A stretch of DNA of 64,000 nucleotides from Streptomyces sp. MA5143a (lineage in GTDB: Bacteria > Actinomycetota > Actinomycetes > Streptomycetales > Streptomycetaceae). Position numbers and translations under genes: made by a program. Positions 42,502 to 52,500 of this stretch are shown piece after piece. Location: positions 1-64,000 of the forward strand of contig NZ_OLMK01000025.1 in assembly GCF_900290235.1 (NCBI RefSeq), written 5' to 3'. Each line of letters starts with the position of its first letter. Position 1 is the first letter of the stretch. The notes beneath the pieces were generated by a model. It did no database searches, was not told the origin of the DNA, and worked only from the letters and a program-made list of their open reading frames with translations.

Positions 42502-44145
42502 ATGACGACATCCCATGGCGCACCGAGACGTTTCGGTCGTCTGAGAATGGCGGGGGCCGCGCTGACGGCGCTCCTCGTCGCCGGCACGGGGACGGCGACC
42601 CAGGCGATGGCCTCGCCGAAGGCACCGGACACCCTGCCGGCCCCGCCCGTGCCGTCCCTGGCGTGGACGGACTGCCAGGGCGGCTACGAATGCGCGAACG
42701 CGGACGTGCCGCTCGACTACCGGGACCCGACCGGCCAGAAGATCACCCTCGCGGTGGTGCGCAAGAAGGCCGCGGACCCGGCGAAGCGCAAGGGCACGCT
42801 GTTCATGCAGCCGGGTGGTCCCGGCAACTCCGGGGTGGACTTCGTCCGCAACAACTACAACGGGCTGCCGGCCGCGCTGCGCGAGTCGTTCGACGTGTTC
42901 GGCTACGACGTCCGCGGAGTCGGCCGCAGCTCGGCGCTCACCTGCTTCGACGACACCCGCTACTCGAAGGCCGTCACCGACGCCAAGGGCGTGCCCGGGC
43001 CGGACGCGTTCGGGCCGGCGCTGACCGAGGCCGCCGAGTTCAACCAGGCGTGCCTCGACAACGCGGGCGGGCTGCTGCCGTACGTCGGCACCGAGTACGT
43101 CGCCCGTGACATCGACCTGCTGCGCCAGGCCCTCGGCGAGGAGCAGCTCACCTACTACGGGCGGTCGTTCGGCTCGTACATCGGGACCGTGTACGCGGCC
43201 CTGTTCCCCGAGCGGGTGCGGGCGCTGACCCTCGACGGGGCGTACGACCCGGTGCACTACGCCAACCGCCCCTACGCCTATGACCGGCCGCAGTACCTGG
43301 CGCTGGACGGCGCGATGAGCCGGTTCCTCGACTGGTGCGCCGCCGACCAGCCCATCTGCGGGTTCGGCGACGGTGACCCGCGCGGGGCGTTCGAGCAGCT
43401 GAAGAAGGACCTGGACGCCAACCCGGTCACCACCGCCAGCGGCGGCAGGGCGAACGGCTACACGCTGGTCTACCGGCTGATGTTCAACATCAACGAGGGC
43501 AAGGTCATCTGGCCGTCGCTCGGCGCGGCCCTCAAGAAGGCGCAGCTGCGGGACAACACCTCGTTCCTGCTGCGTCCGCCGTCCCCGGCGAGCTTCGACT
43601 TCCTCGGCCCGAACGTGGCCGTGGAGTGCACCGACCGGGACTACCCGCGCGACCAGCGGCTGCTGAAGCACAAGGTGGAGTCCTTCGCCGCGGCGGCGCC
43701 GCTGCTCGGCCCGGCGATGGCGTTCGGTCCGCCGACCTACGACCACCAGCACGCCACCGCGTGCGCGCAGTGGCCGGCCGAGCGGGTCAGCCGCTACGAC
43801 GGCTCCTACCGGGCGCAGGGCTCGGCGCCGATCCTGGTCATGGGCACCACCGGTGACCCCGACACCCCGTACCAGGACGCGGTGGCGCTGTCCCGGCGCC
43901 TCGACAACGCCTCGCTGCTGACGTTCCGGGCGGAGGGCCACACGGCGTTCGGGCGCAGCGCCTGCGCGACGGACGCGGTCGTCAAGTACCTGGTGGACCT
44001 GACGGTTCCCGCCCACGGCACGACCTGCGCGGACGAGACGCAGCCGCCGTCGTCGACGCCGAAGGTCGCCCCGCCCGGTACGACACTGGGTGAGCTCCGC
44101 AACGGTGTGAACGAGCGCGTGGAGAACATCGGCTCCGTGGCCTGA
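42502..44145 (+). CDS. Secreted alpha/beta hydrolase, tripeptidyl-aminopeptidase (Tap) type
   Basis: A 547-residue exoprotease. ATG 42502 follows GGGAAGGA; the signal peptide is RMAGAALTALLVAGTGTATQAMA. The serine-hydrolase triad is visible as Ser in YYGRSFGSYIG, Asp in MGTTGDPDTPYQ and His in AEGHTAFG. The TAP-like C-terminal domain matches Streptomyces Tap/SlpD/E proteins, which remove tripeptides from peptides and cell-wall-linked substrates outside the cell. Several Cys pairs would be disulfides. Confidence 0.92.
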   Translation: MTTSHGAPRRFGRLRMAGAALTALLVAGTGTATQAMASPKAPDTLPAPPVPSLAWTDCQGGYECANADVPLDYRDPTGQKITLAVVRKKAADPAKRKGTLFMQPGGPGNSGVDFVRNNYNGLPAALRESFDVFGYDVRGVGRSSALTCFDDTRYSKAVTDAKGVPGPDAFGPALTEAAEFNQACLDNAGGLLPYVGTEYVARDIDLLRQALGEEQLTYYGRSFGSYIGTVYAALFPERVRALTLDGAYDPVHYANRPYAYDRPQYLALDGAMSRFLDWCAADQPICGFGDGDPRGAFEQLKKDLDANPVTTASGGRANGYTLVYRLMFNINEGKVIWPSLGAALKKAQLRDNTSFLLRPPSPASFDFLGPNVAVECTDRDYPRDQRLLKHKVESFAAAAPLLGPAMAFGPPTYDHQHATACAQWPAERVSRYDGSYRAQGSAPILVMGTTGDPDTPYQDAVALSRRLDNASLLTFRAEGHTAFGRSACATDAVVKYLVDLTVPAHGTTCADETQPPSSTPKVAPPGTTLGELRNGVNERVENIGSVA

Positions 44146-44198
44146 CCGGTCCCGAGCGGTCGGCCGCACCGCACCCGCACCCGCACCACGGCACCTCC

Positions 44199-44227
44199 CG
44201 AGGCGTCGGCCCCTGGCCGGCGCCTCG
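44199..44227. terminator. Bidirectional terminator between tap-like and spoIIE-like genes
   Basis: CGAGGCGTCGGCC (44199-44211), loop CCT and GGCCGGCGCCTCG (44215-44227) pair with one mismatch between convergent genes. Confidence 0.8.
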
Positions 44228-44249
44228 GTCGTGCGTGGGGCTCGGTGCC

Positions 44250-47183
44250 CTATCGGTCCGTGTCCGGGTCGTCGGCCGGGTCGCCGAAGGTGAGCGCGTC
44301 CAGATCGCCGTCGAAGTCGTCGGGGACGGGGCACAGCAGGTCCAGGGGGCCCGGCGGCTGTCCGCGGGGGTCGGGGACGGTCAGGGGCTGCTCAGTCCAG
44401 ATGCACTTGCCGTCGGGGGTGTAGCGGGTGCCCCAACGCTGGGAGAGGGCGGTGATGAGCTGGAGGCCCCGGCCGCCCTCGTCGGTGTCGGTGGCCCGGC
44501 GTATGCGGGGCATCGTGAGGCTGCCGTCGAAGACCTCGCAGGTCAGCTCGGAGCCGTGCAGGAGCCGCAGCCGCACGGGCCCCTTGGCGTGGCGTACGAC
44601 GTTGCCGACGAGTTCGCTGGCGAGCAGCTCGGTGGTGGGGGCGAGGTCGTCCAGACCCCAGGCGGCGAGCTGTTCCCGGACATGGCGGCGGGCCTGCCCG
44701 GCGGCCCTCGGGTCGTCGAGGAGCTGCCAGCACGCCACCTTGTCCTCGGTGAGGGCGTGCAGCCGGGCGACGAGGAACGCGGCGTCGTCGGCCGCCTGCT
44801 GGTGGGCCGGGAGCAGCCCGTGGATGAGGGTGTCGCAGAGGAGTTCCAGGTTGTCGGCGGTGCCGTCGTCGTGGGCGTTGCGCAGCAGCCGGGCGAGTTC
44901 GGCCATGCCCTCGTCCATCTCGCGTTTCGAGGACTCCACGAGGCCGTCGGTGTAGAGGACGAGCATGCTCCCGTCGGGCACGTGCAGTTCGACCGTCTCG
45001 AAGGGCGGCTCGGCCGCGCCCAGCGGCGGGTCGGCGGCCAGGTCCGGGAAGCGCACACTGCCGTCGGGCAGGACCAGCGCCGGCGGCGGGTGCCCGGCGC
45101 GGGCGAGGGAACAGATCCCGGTCGTGGAGTCGTACAGCGCGTACAGGCAGGTCACGTACGACTCCTCGCCCATGCCGGCGACGAGGTCGTTGAGGTGGGT
45201 CATGATCTCGTCGGGCGGCAGTTCGAGGTCGGCGAGGGTGTGGACGGCGGTGCGCAGCCGGCCCATGGTGGCGGCCTCGGGCAGTCCGTGGCCCATGACG
45301 TCGCCGACGACGAGGGCGACCTGGCCGCTGGAGAGCGGGATGACGTCGTACCAGTCGCCGCCGACGTCCATGCCCCGTCCGGCGGGCAGATAGCGGGCGG
45401 CGGACGCGCAGGCGGGCAGGTCGGGCAGGGCCTGCGGGAGGAGGCCGCGCTGGAGTTCGCGGGACCGGGTGTGCTCGACGTCGAAGAGGCGGGCCCGCTC
45501 CAGGGACTGGGCGAGGAGCGCGCTGATCGCGGTGAGGAGGGTGCGCTCCTCCTCGGTGAGGCGGCGCGGCCGGTCGAAGGAGACGACGCACACCCCGAAG
45601 GTGTGGTCGGAGGCGGTCAGCGGCAGGAACGCCCAGGACTGCTTGCCCGAGCGGCGGGGCAGGTCCGCGTTGCCCGGCGCGTACGCCGTGTACTCCTCGG
45701 CCGAGGAGAGGAAGACGGGTCTGCCGGTGGTGATGGCGTCCCAGGCGGGGCCGTGCCGTGTCTTGCGGCGGTGGTCGATCAGCTCGATGAACTCGGCGGA
45801 GTAGCCGACGTACCCGACGTTGTGGAGCCGGTCGCCCTCGACGTCCTGGACGAGGAACCCGGTGGCGGCGAACGGCGGCAGCACCCGCCGGGCGACCGCC
45901 TCGATCACATCCCGCGTGGTGGTCGCCTTGGCCAGCGCGGCCGTCAACTCGGCTATGCGGGAGGCCCGTTGGGTGGCCGACCGGTCGGCGGCGCGACGCT
46001 CCTCCTCCAGCCGGCGGTTCTCGGTGGTGTCGGTGAAGTACAGGGTGTGGCCGTCGGGCCCCGGCACGACCCGGAGGTGGAACCAGCGGTCCTTGCCGGC
46101 GCTGTGCACGTCGAACCCGGTGGGCCTCTGGTCGGCCGCCGCCTTGCGGCACAGCCGTTCCAGGCCGGGCACGCCGTCGCACTCGACGGCCAGTTCCCAC
46201 AGCACCCGTCCGACGATCTCGTCCTCGGACAGGCCCAGCATGCGTTCGGTCTCCAGGTTGGCGAAGGTGATCCGCCATGCCGTGTCGACCGCGAGGAAGG
46301 CGTCGCTCATGTGACGCACGGCCCGGCTGAGCGCGTCGCGGGTGGAGCCGGACTCGGTGCTCTCCCAGCCGACGCCGACCATCCGCCGGGGTGCGCCGTG
46401 CTCGTCGTAGGTGGCGCGGCCGCGGGCCCGGGTCCAGCCGTAGCTGCCGTCCAGGCGCCGTACGCGGTACTCCGCCTCGTACACGGTGCGGTCGCGGATG
46501 GCGCGGTGGGCCGCGGCGAGGGTGGGGGCGAGGTCGTCGGGGTGGACGATCCGCATCCAGTTGTCGATCCTGCCGGTGAAGTCGCCGGGCCGGGTGCCGT
46601 ACAGCTCCAGGGCGGCCTCGTCCCAGGCCAGGTCGCCGGTGCGGATGTCCCAGTCCCAGGAGCCGACGCTGACCTCCTTCAGGGCATGCCGTAACCGCTC
46701 GCCCCCGGACTCGGCGGGGGTGGGGCCCGACGGGGGTGGGGCCTGCCCCATCCGCTCCTCGGTCCAGGCGACGACGTCCCGCAGGAACCCCCAGTGGTCG
46801 TCGTCGGGTTCGCCGCGGTCGCCGGTGAGGACGGAGAGCGCGCCGATCGCCCGGTCGCCGCAGGCCATGGGGAGGGCGGCGAGACCGGTGCCGGGCCAGG
46901 TCGGGTCGACGGAGGCGATGGGCGCCCAGGAACCGTGGTCGCCGTGCAGGGCGCGGGCCGGGGGCAGGGGGCCCTCCTGGTCGATGATCTCCCAGGGGCG
47001 GGTGAGGGCGGCCGGGAGGCCGGTCGCCGACACCAGACGGAGCGCCGACATCGGCCCGCGGAGGTGGATCATGCCGCCGAGAGCGCCGAGTTCTCCGACC
47101 GTGTGCTGGAGCGCGAGGCGGAAGACCTCGCTCTCCGCGACACCGGGATCCACCGTGCCGAGCAGGGCCAGCCGTGCGTTCAT
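44250..47183 (-). CDS. PAS/GAF SpoIIE-type serine phosphatase with anti-sigma kinase domain
   Basis: A 977-residue soluble multi-sensor. In order: GAF (about 10-150), PAS-3 (SVGSWDWDIRTGDLAWDEAA ... VHPDDL, about 170-280), a second PAS (MSDAFLAVDTAWRITFANLE), a GAF-like segment (EDRTL-type region near 430-580), the SpoIIE PP2C phosphatase (MDVGGDWYDVIPL, LVVGDVMGHGLPEAA, about 600-800) and a RsbW-like HATPase (LASELVGNVVRHAKG, GGRGLQLI). It would dephosphorylate an anti-anti-sigma factor on a signal, and may itself bind or phosphorylate it. ATG 47183 is chosen over an upstream frame. No partner gene is adjacent. Confidence 0.9.
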   Translation of the reverse strand: MNARLALLGTVDPGVAESEVFRLALQHTVGELGALGGMIHLRGPMSALRLVSATGLPAALTRPWEIIDQEGPLPPARALHGDHGSWAPIASVDPTWPGTGLAALPMACGDRAIGALSVLTGDRGEPDDDHWGFLRDVVAWTEERMGQAPPPSGPTPAESGGERLRHALKEVSVGSWDWDIRTGDLAWDEAALELYGTRPGDFTGRIDNWMRIVHPDDLAPTLAAAHRAIRDRTVYEAEYRVRRLDGSYGWTRARGRATYDEHGAPRRMVGVGWESTESGSTRDALSRAVRHMSDAFLAVDTAWRITFANLETERMLGLSEDEIVGRVLWELAVECDGVPGLERLCRKAAADQRPTGFDVHSAGKDRWFHLRVVPGPDGHTLYFTDTTENRRLEEERRAADRSATQRASRIAELTAALAKATTTRDVIEAVARRVLPPFAATGFLVQDVEGDRLHNVGYVGYSAEFIELIDHRRKTRHGPAWDAITTGRPVFLSSAEEYTAYAPGNADLPRRSGKQSWAFLPLTASDHTFGVCVVSFDRPRRLTEEERTLLTAISALLAQSLERARLFDVEHTRSRELQRGLLPQALPDLPACASAARYLPAGRGMDVGGDWYDVIPLSSGQVALVVGDVMGHGLPEAATMGRLRTAVHTLADLELPPDEIMTHLNDLVAGMGEESYVTCLYALYDSTTGICSLARAGHPPPALVLPDGSVRFPDLAADPPLGAAEPPFETVELHVPDGSMLVLYTDGLVESSKREMDEGMAELARLLRNAHDDGTADNLELLCDTLIHGLLPAHQQAADDAAFLVARLHALTEDKVACWQLLDDPRAAGQARRHVREQLAAWGLDDLAPTTELLASELVGNVVRHAKGPVRLRLLHGSELTCEVFDGSLTMPRIRRATDTDEGGRGLQLITALSQRWGTRYTPDGKCIWTEQPLTVPDPRGQPPGPLDLLCPVPDDFDGDLDALTFGDPADDPDTDR

Positions 47184-47423
47184 GAATCCGACCTTAACGT
47201 TCACCGGTCGATCAAGGCAGTGCGGCACAGGAACTCACCGACGGATCGTCCGCACCAGCTCGTGAAGGTCAACTGACTTGTCGTGCACAACAATTGACGC
47301 GCCGACAGAAAGTGTGCCCGCCGGGCGCGATCGTCGTCGCGCGGGTGGCGTGACCAAGATCCGGCACGGGTCGTTGGGCCGCTGCAAGACCCAGGTTGTC
47401 CGGCCGACCCCAGCAGGCGCCCC

Positions 47424-48122
47424 ATGTTCAAGTCGTTGGTCAAGACGTTCGTCGAGCAGTACACGAGGAACCAGCAGCTCGGTCGAGAGCTGAGAGTTCG
47501 GCGTGAGGAGCAGGAGCGGCGATGGCGTGAGGAGGACCGGGCCGTGCTCCTGGCGGCGCTCGCGGAGAACCGGGTCGCGCTCGACGAGCACAACCGCACG
47601 CTCCGCCGGGCCGCCGGCGTCTCGTACATCACCCTGCGCTGCCACGAGGACACCTGGACCTTCATGGCGCGCGCCGCCTTCGGCGTCTGGGAGCCGAACT
47701 GGACCCAGAGCACCCGTGACCCCTACGACCGGATCGGTCCCGGGGTGAGCGGGGCGGGCCGGTTCACCGCGGACCCGAACCTGCCGCCGGGCCGTGTCAC
47801 CAAGGCCGAGGGAGGCATGCAGGACGTGCTGCTGTCCGGGCAGAACCTCGTCCTCGTCCTCGACGCCCTGCACACGGCCACGACGGCGGAGCTGTCCGCC
47901 ACCGGGGCCCGCTGCCGGACCCTCTACGACCGGCTGGCGTCGTTCACCGCCAAGCTCGACCCGGGCGCGCCGCCCGGCCGCACCACCGGGATCCTCTGCC
48001 GGATCGACGACAGCCTGCACACCCAGTACGTCGGCGGCCGGCCCTCCGGCGGCACCACCGGTCGCGGCACCTCCGCCTCCCTGCTGCGCAAGGTGCCGTC
48101 CCCCGCCCCGGCGACCCGCTGA
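47424..48122 (+). CDS. Unrecognised protein with N-terminal coiled coil
   Basis: A 232-residue cytosolic protein. Residues ~5-65 are charged and helical (NQQLGRELRVRREEQERRWREEDRAVL), a probable coiled coil. The rest has small motifs such as VSYITLRCHEDTWTFMARAAF, WEPNWTQSTRDPYD and TTGILCRIDDSLHTQYV. I do not recognise the family. ATG 47424 follows no strong ribosome site. Upstream lie 240 bp divergent from the phosphatase gene with no clear operator. Confidence 0.65.
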   Translation: MFKSLVKTFVEQYTRNQQLGRELRVRREEQERRWREEDRAVLLAALAENRVALDEHNRTLRRAAGVSYITLRCHEDTWTFMARAAFGVWEPNWTQSTRDPYDRIGPGVSGAGRFTADPNLPPGRVTKAEGGMQDVLLSGQNLVLVLDALHTATTAELSATGARCRTLYDRLASFTAKLDPGAPPGRTTGILCRIDDSLHTQYVGGRPSGGTTGRGTSASLLRKVPSPAPATR

Positions 48123-48187
48123 CCCGGGCGGCGCGAGCCGGGGCGGGGGCGGAGTGGGGGCGGAGTGGGGGCGGGACGGGGGAGGGG

Positions 48188-48757
48188 TCAGGACAGGGAG
48201 GCGAGGAGGCCGGTCCCCGGTTCCAGGACGCCGGGCTGGCCGAGGGCGCGGAAGTCGGCCTCGACGTCAGACAGTCGGAGGGCGCCGGCGCGAACGGCGT
48301 GGTAGCGGACCAGCGACCACACGAAGACGTCGAGGTTGTCGAACTGGGTTTCCGCCTCGACGACCTCCTCCTCGTGGAACCACACGGCGACCCGGCCGTT
48401 GGTGAGCACCACGTAGTAGTTGCCGCCCCCGTCGGCGCCGACGGACCACACGTCGTCGTCGGACAGCTCCGTCTCGTGGTCCGAGTCGAGGATCCGGCAG
48501 TCGTTGGCCGCGAAGTCGAAGGCGTACGACCAGTCGTGGATGTCGAGGAAGCGCGGCATGGTTCCCGCCCGCACCCGGCGGTCGAAGGCGGCCAGCGCCG
48601 TCGCCGCGTCGTGCGGAAGGCGGGCGAGGAACGGTGCGACCGGGCGGGTCGACGCCGGGGGCACGGCGGCCCACGGCTCGTCGGGGAACCAGCGCGCCAG
48701 ATCGGCGTCGAGACCCCGCTCCACGTACCCGGCCAATGCGTCGACGGTGAGAGACAT
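48188..48757 (-). CDS. SMI1/KNR4 (SUKH)-like protein, tentative
   Basis: A 189-residue soluble protein. VWSVGADGGGNYYVVLTNGR and VAVWFHEEE resemble the central strands of SUKH-superfamily proteins, which often act as immunity proteins against toxins or in cell-wall control, but no toxin gene is adjacent and the similarity is weak. ATG 48757. It is followed by short GGGGGCGGAGT repeats at 48140-48180. Confidence 0.6.
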   Translation of the reverse strand: MSLTVDALAGYVERGLDADLARWFPDEPWAAVPPASTRPVAPFLARLPHDAATALAAFDRRVRAGTMPRFLDIHDWSYAFDFAANDCRILDSDHETELSDDDVWSVGADGGGNYYVVLTNGRVAVWFHEEEVVEAETQFDNLDVFVWSLVRYHAVRAGALRLSDVEADFRALGQPGVLEPGTGLLASLS

Positions 48758-48939
48758 GCGGGGAGGCTATCCGCGCCCGGCCCGCGTACGGGCCCCGGAC
48801 GGTCGCTTACGTGGTGGATTACGTAGCCGGTTACGTGGGGTACGGACCCCGCGTGGCCGCTCGACGCGAGCGGAACACAACCATCCGGCATACCGGGCCG
48901 TCTCACCCCATGGCAGCTCACGCTATCCAGGGGGACAAC

Positions 48940-49506
48940 ATGCGACGTATCGGAGCGGCGGTGGCCGTACTCGTGCTCGCCGGCACGGCGGCGGTGGCGG
49001 CGGGGGGCGGCGCGAGTGCCGCTCCGGCGGGCGCCGCGCGGGCGGCGGCGTGCCCGACGGGCTGGGGCAGCGGCCTCAAGGGCGTCCCGGACAGCGGCAT
49101 CGTCCCGCTGGCCGACATCAGGACCGGCCGCCACGACTGCTACGACCGCATGGTCTTCGACGTCCCCGGCGGCGGCGACCACATCGGCTACTACGTCCAG
49201 TACGTCGACCAGTTGCACCAGGTCGGCTCGGGCGACGTCATCCCGGTCGGCGGCGGCGCCGTCCTGGAGGTCAGGATCGCCGCGCCCAGCTACGACCCGC
49301 AGACCGGCGCGGTCGCCTACCCGGGGAAGGCGGCGAAGCCGCTGCCCGGCGTCGACATCACCGGCTACCGCACCTTCCGCGACACCCGCTTCGCGGGCAG
49401 CTTCGAGGGCGAGACCCAGATAGGTCTCGGTGTCCGCGCCCGGCTCCCGTTCCGGGTGAGCCAGCTGCACGACCGGCTGGTCGTCGACGTCGCCCACAGC
49501 TGGTGA
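48940..49506 (+). CDS. Secreted AMIN-like domain protein
   Basis: A 188-residue exported protein. ATG 48940 follows GGGGGACAAC; the signal peptide is RRIGAAVAVLVLAGTAAVAA with a cleavage site near ASA. The mature part, VPDSGIVPLADIRTGRHDCYDRMVFDVPGG ... GYYVQYVDQ, is an AMIN-like domain that binds cell-wall or surface ligands in other proteins. The two cysteines (AACPTGWGS, HDCYDR) probably pair. It ends 46 bp before the giant PKS/NRPS gene on the same strand and could share its message, but no functional link is evident. Confidence 0.75.
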   Translation: MRRIGAAVAVLVLAGTAAVAAGGGASAAPAGAARAAACPTGWGSGLKGVPDSGIVPLADIRTGRHDCYDRMVFDVPGGGDHIGYYVQYVDQLHQVGSGDVIPVGGGAVLEVRIAAPSYDPQTGAVAYPGKAAKPLPGVDITGYRTFRDTRFAGSFEGETQIGLGVRARLPFRVSQLHDRLVVDVAHSW

Positions 49507-49552
49507 GAGCGCCGGTGCTGTTCCGCGGTGCCCGACTTGTAGGGTCCGCACG

Positions 49553-52500
49553 GTGGAGAGATCGAACGAAGGTGTGAACGGCGGGGCGCCGGCCGAGACG
49601 CTGCTGGATGTGCTGCTCGGCGCGGCGCGCGAGGTTCCCGGGCGGACCGTCGTTCATGTGCGGGCCGACGGCGGCGAGCACACCGTCACCTTCGCCGGAC
49701 TCCGCGACGAGGCGCTGCGGGTGGCGGGCGGCCTGATCGAGGCCGGCGTCACCGCGGGCACCCCGCTGCCGCTGGTCGCCGACCGGGGTGAGGACTTCCA
49801 GCCGATGTTCTGGGGCGCGCTGGCGGCCGGGGCCGTCCCCGTGCCGCTCGCGCCCGAACCCCGCCGCGTCGGACCGGTGTGGGAACTCCTCGGCCGCCCG
49901 CCGGTCGTCGTCGACGCCTCCACGGCCGCCCTGCTCGGCGAACTGGACACGGCCGTGGCGGCGTTGCCGCTCGACGCGCTCCGCGAGGGCCGCGCGCCCC
50001 GGCGACCGCACCGGCCCGCTCCCGGCGACGTCGCGTTCCTCCAGTTCTCCTCCGGCAGCACCGGCTCCCCCAGGGGCGTCGAACTGACCCACGCCGGTGT
50101 CCTCGCGAACCTCCGCCAGATCCGTACGGCGATGGCCATCACCGGCGACGACGTCATCGCGACGTGGATGCCGTACTTCCACGACATGGGCCTCATCGGC
50201 ACACACCTCGTGCCGATGGCCGCGCGCGTGCGGCAGATACGCGTCGAACCGCTGTCCTTCGCCAAGCGCCCCGCCCTGTGGCTGGAGGCCGCGGCCCGGC
50301 ACCGCGCGACCCTGCTGTCGGCCGCCAACTTCGCCCTCGACCTGGCCGTACGGCGGATCCCGGCCGCGACGCTCGCCGGGCTCGACCTGAGCGCTGTACG
50401 GCTGCTGCTCGTGGGCGCCGAGCCGATCGCCCCGCGCGTCTGGCGCGCCTTCCAGGCCCACACGGCCCCCGCCGGGCTCGACCCGTGCGCCCCGCTCCCC
50501 GTCTACGGCCTCGCCGAGGCGACGCTCGCGGTGACCGTGCCGCCGCTGGGCGAGCGCGCCGAGCCGGTGGTACTCGACCGGGCCGCGCTCAGCCGGGGCC
50601 GGGCGGTGGAGACCGCGCCGGGTCCGGACGCGGTGGAGCTGATGGACCTCGGACTGCCGGTGCAGGGGTGCGAGGTCAGGATCACCGGGCCGGTGGGGGA
50701 CGGCTTGGACGACGACGGCGGCGCGGGGAACCCGGCGGGTGCGCGTGCCGCCCGTGGTGTGCTCGGTGAGTCACGGGTGGGGCAGGTGGAGGTGCGGGGG
50801 CCGCAGGTGGGGCGGGGGTACCACCGGGCGCCGGGGGCGAGCGCGGAGGCGTTCGGGGACGACGGGTGGCTGCGGACCGGGGACCTCGGGTTCCTGCGGG
50901 GCGGGCGGCTGGTGGTCACCGGGCGCCACAAGGACGTCGTGTTCGTCAACGGCCGTACGTTCCACGCGTCGGACCTGGAGGAGGCGGTCGCGGCGACGCC
51001 GGGGCTGCCGTCCGGTACGACCGCCGCGGTCGTCGGGTCCACCGACCCGGACGGCGGGGGCGAGCGGGTCGTCGCGTTCGTGCGGTGGGCGAGACCTCCC
51101 GCCACGACCGCCGCCCCCGTGCTGCGGGCCGCCGCCGGACGCCTGCGGGAGGTCCTCGGCCACGACGACGTACGGGTCCTGCCGCTGCCCCCGGCGGCGT
51201 TCCCCCGCACCACCAGCGGCAAGCTGCGCAGGGGCGCGCTGCGGGAGCGGTTCGAGGCCGGGGGGTTCGCGGCGGTCGAGGAACGCTGGGGCGACGCGGC
51301 GACGGGGAGGGCCGGGGCGCTCGGGGAGCACGGCGGCGGAGGTGAGGCCGGGAGGGGTGCGGACTCGGCGGCCGGGGCGCCTCGTTCGGTGCGGGACGTA
51401 CGGGAGGCCGTACGGCGGGCCTGGGCGGGGGTGCTGGAGCGGCCCGAGGGCGAGATCGGGCTCCACGACCGGTTCTTCGACCTCGGCGGCTCCTCACTGA
51501 AGGCGATGGCCGTGCTGGCGGAGTTGGAGGACACGTTCACGGTCACCGTGGAGCCGAAGACCCTGCGGGACCACGACACGGTGGCGGGGCTGGCGGGGTA
51601 TCTCGTCGAGGCGGTGGCGGAGGCGGGGCCCGCGGCGACGGAGGCGGGGCGCGGGGCGGAGGCACGGCCCGCGGTGACGGAGGCACGGCCCGCGGCGGAG
51701 GCGGGGCCCGCGGCGGAGGCGGGGCCCGCGGCGGAGGCAGGGCGCGTGGCGGAGGCGGGGCGCGCGGCGGAGGCGGCCGCCGCTTCGGCTGCCGCCGTTC
51801 CCCGGGGTCGTCCGGGCCGCAGCCGTGGCGACGCGGTCTACTCCGGGGCCGTGGCCGTGCTCTCGGTGGCGTGCCGGTTCCCCGGGGTCGGGTCGCCCGA
51901 GGAGTTCTGGGAGTTGCTGGCGGCCGGGGGCGACACCATCGGCGCGGTACCCGAGGACCGATGGGGGAACGGGCCCCTGCCGAGCACCCGCTTCGGCTCC
52001 TTCCTGCCCGAACCGGCGGCGTTCGACGCCGACTTCTTCGGGATGGACGACGCGGAGGCGCGGGCGACCGACCCCCAGGCGCGGATCTTCCTCGAACTGG
52101 CCCACGAGGCGCTGGAGCGTGCCGGGTACACGGGCCCCCGCCGGGCCGGCCGCAGGGTCGGCGTGTTCGCGGCCACCGGCGACAGCGGCTACCGCGAGGT
52201 CCTGGCCGAGGCCGCCGACGGTGACCTCGCCCGCCACCCGTCCGCCCTCACCGGCAACCTGCCCAACCTGATCGCCGCCCGGGTCTCCCAGGTGCTGGAC
52301 CTGACCGGCCCGGCGCTCGCCGTCGACACCGCGTGCTCGTCCGCCCTGGTCGCGCTGCACCTGGCCCGGCGGAGCCTCGCCGCCGGGGAGTGCGACCTCG
52401 CCGTGGTCGGCGGGGTCAACCTGGGCCTGACGGGCACCGGGCACCGGCTGCTCGAAGCGACGGGCGCGCTGTCGCCGACCGGGCGGTGCCGGGCGTTCGA

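Noticed and set aside
48188-48757. Immunity protein of a toxin system
   Set aside because: SUKH-like similarity is weak and there is no toxin gene or polymorphic-toxin context nearby.
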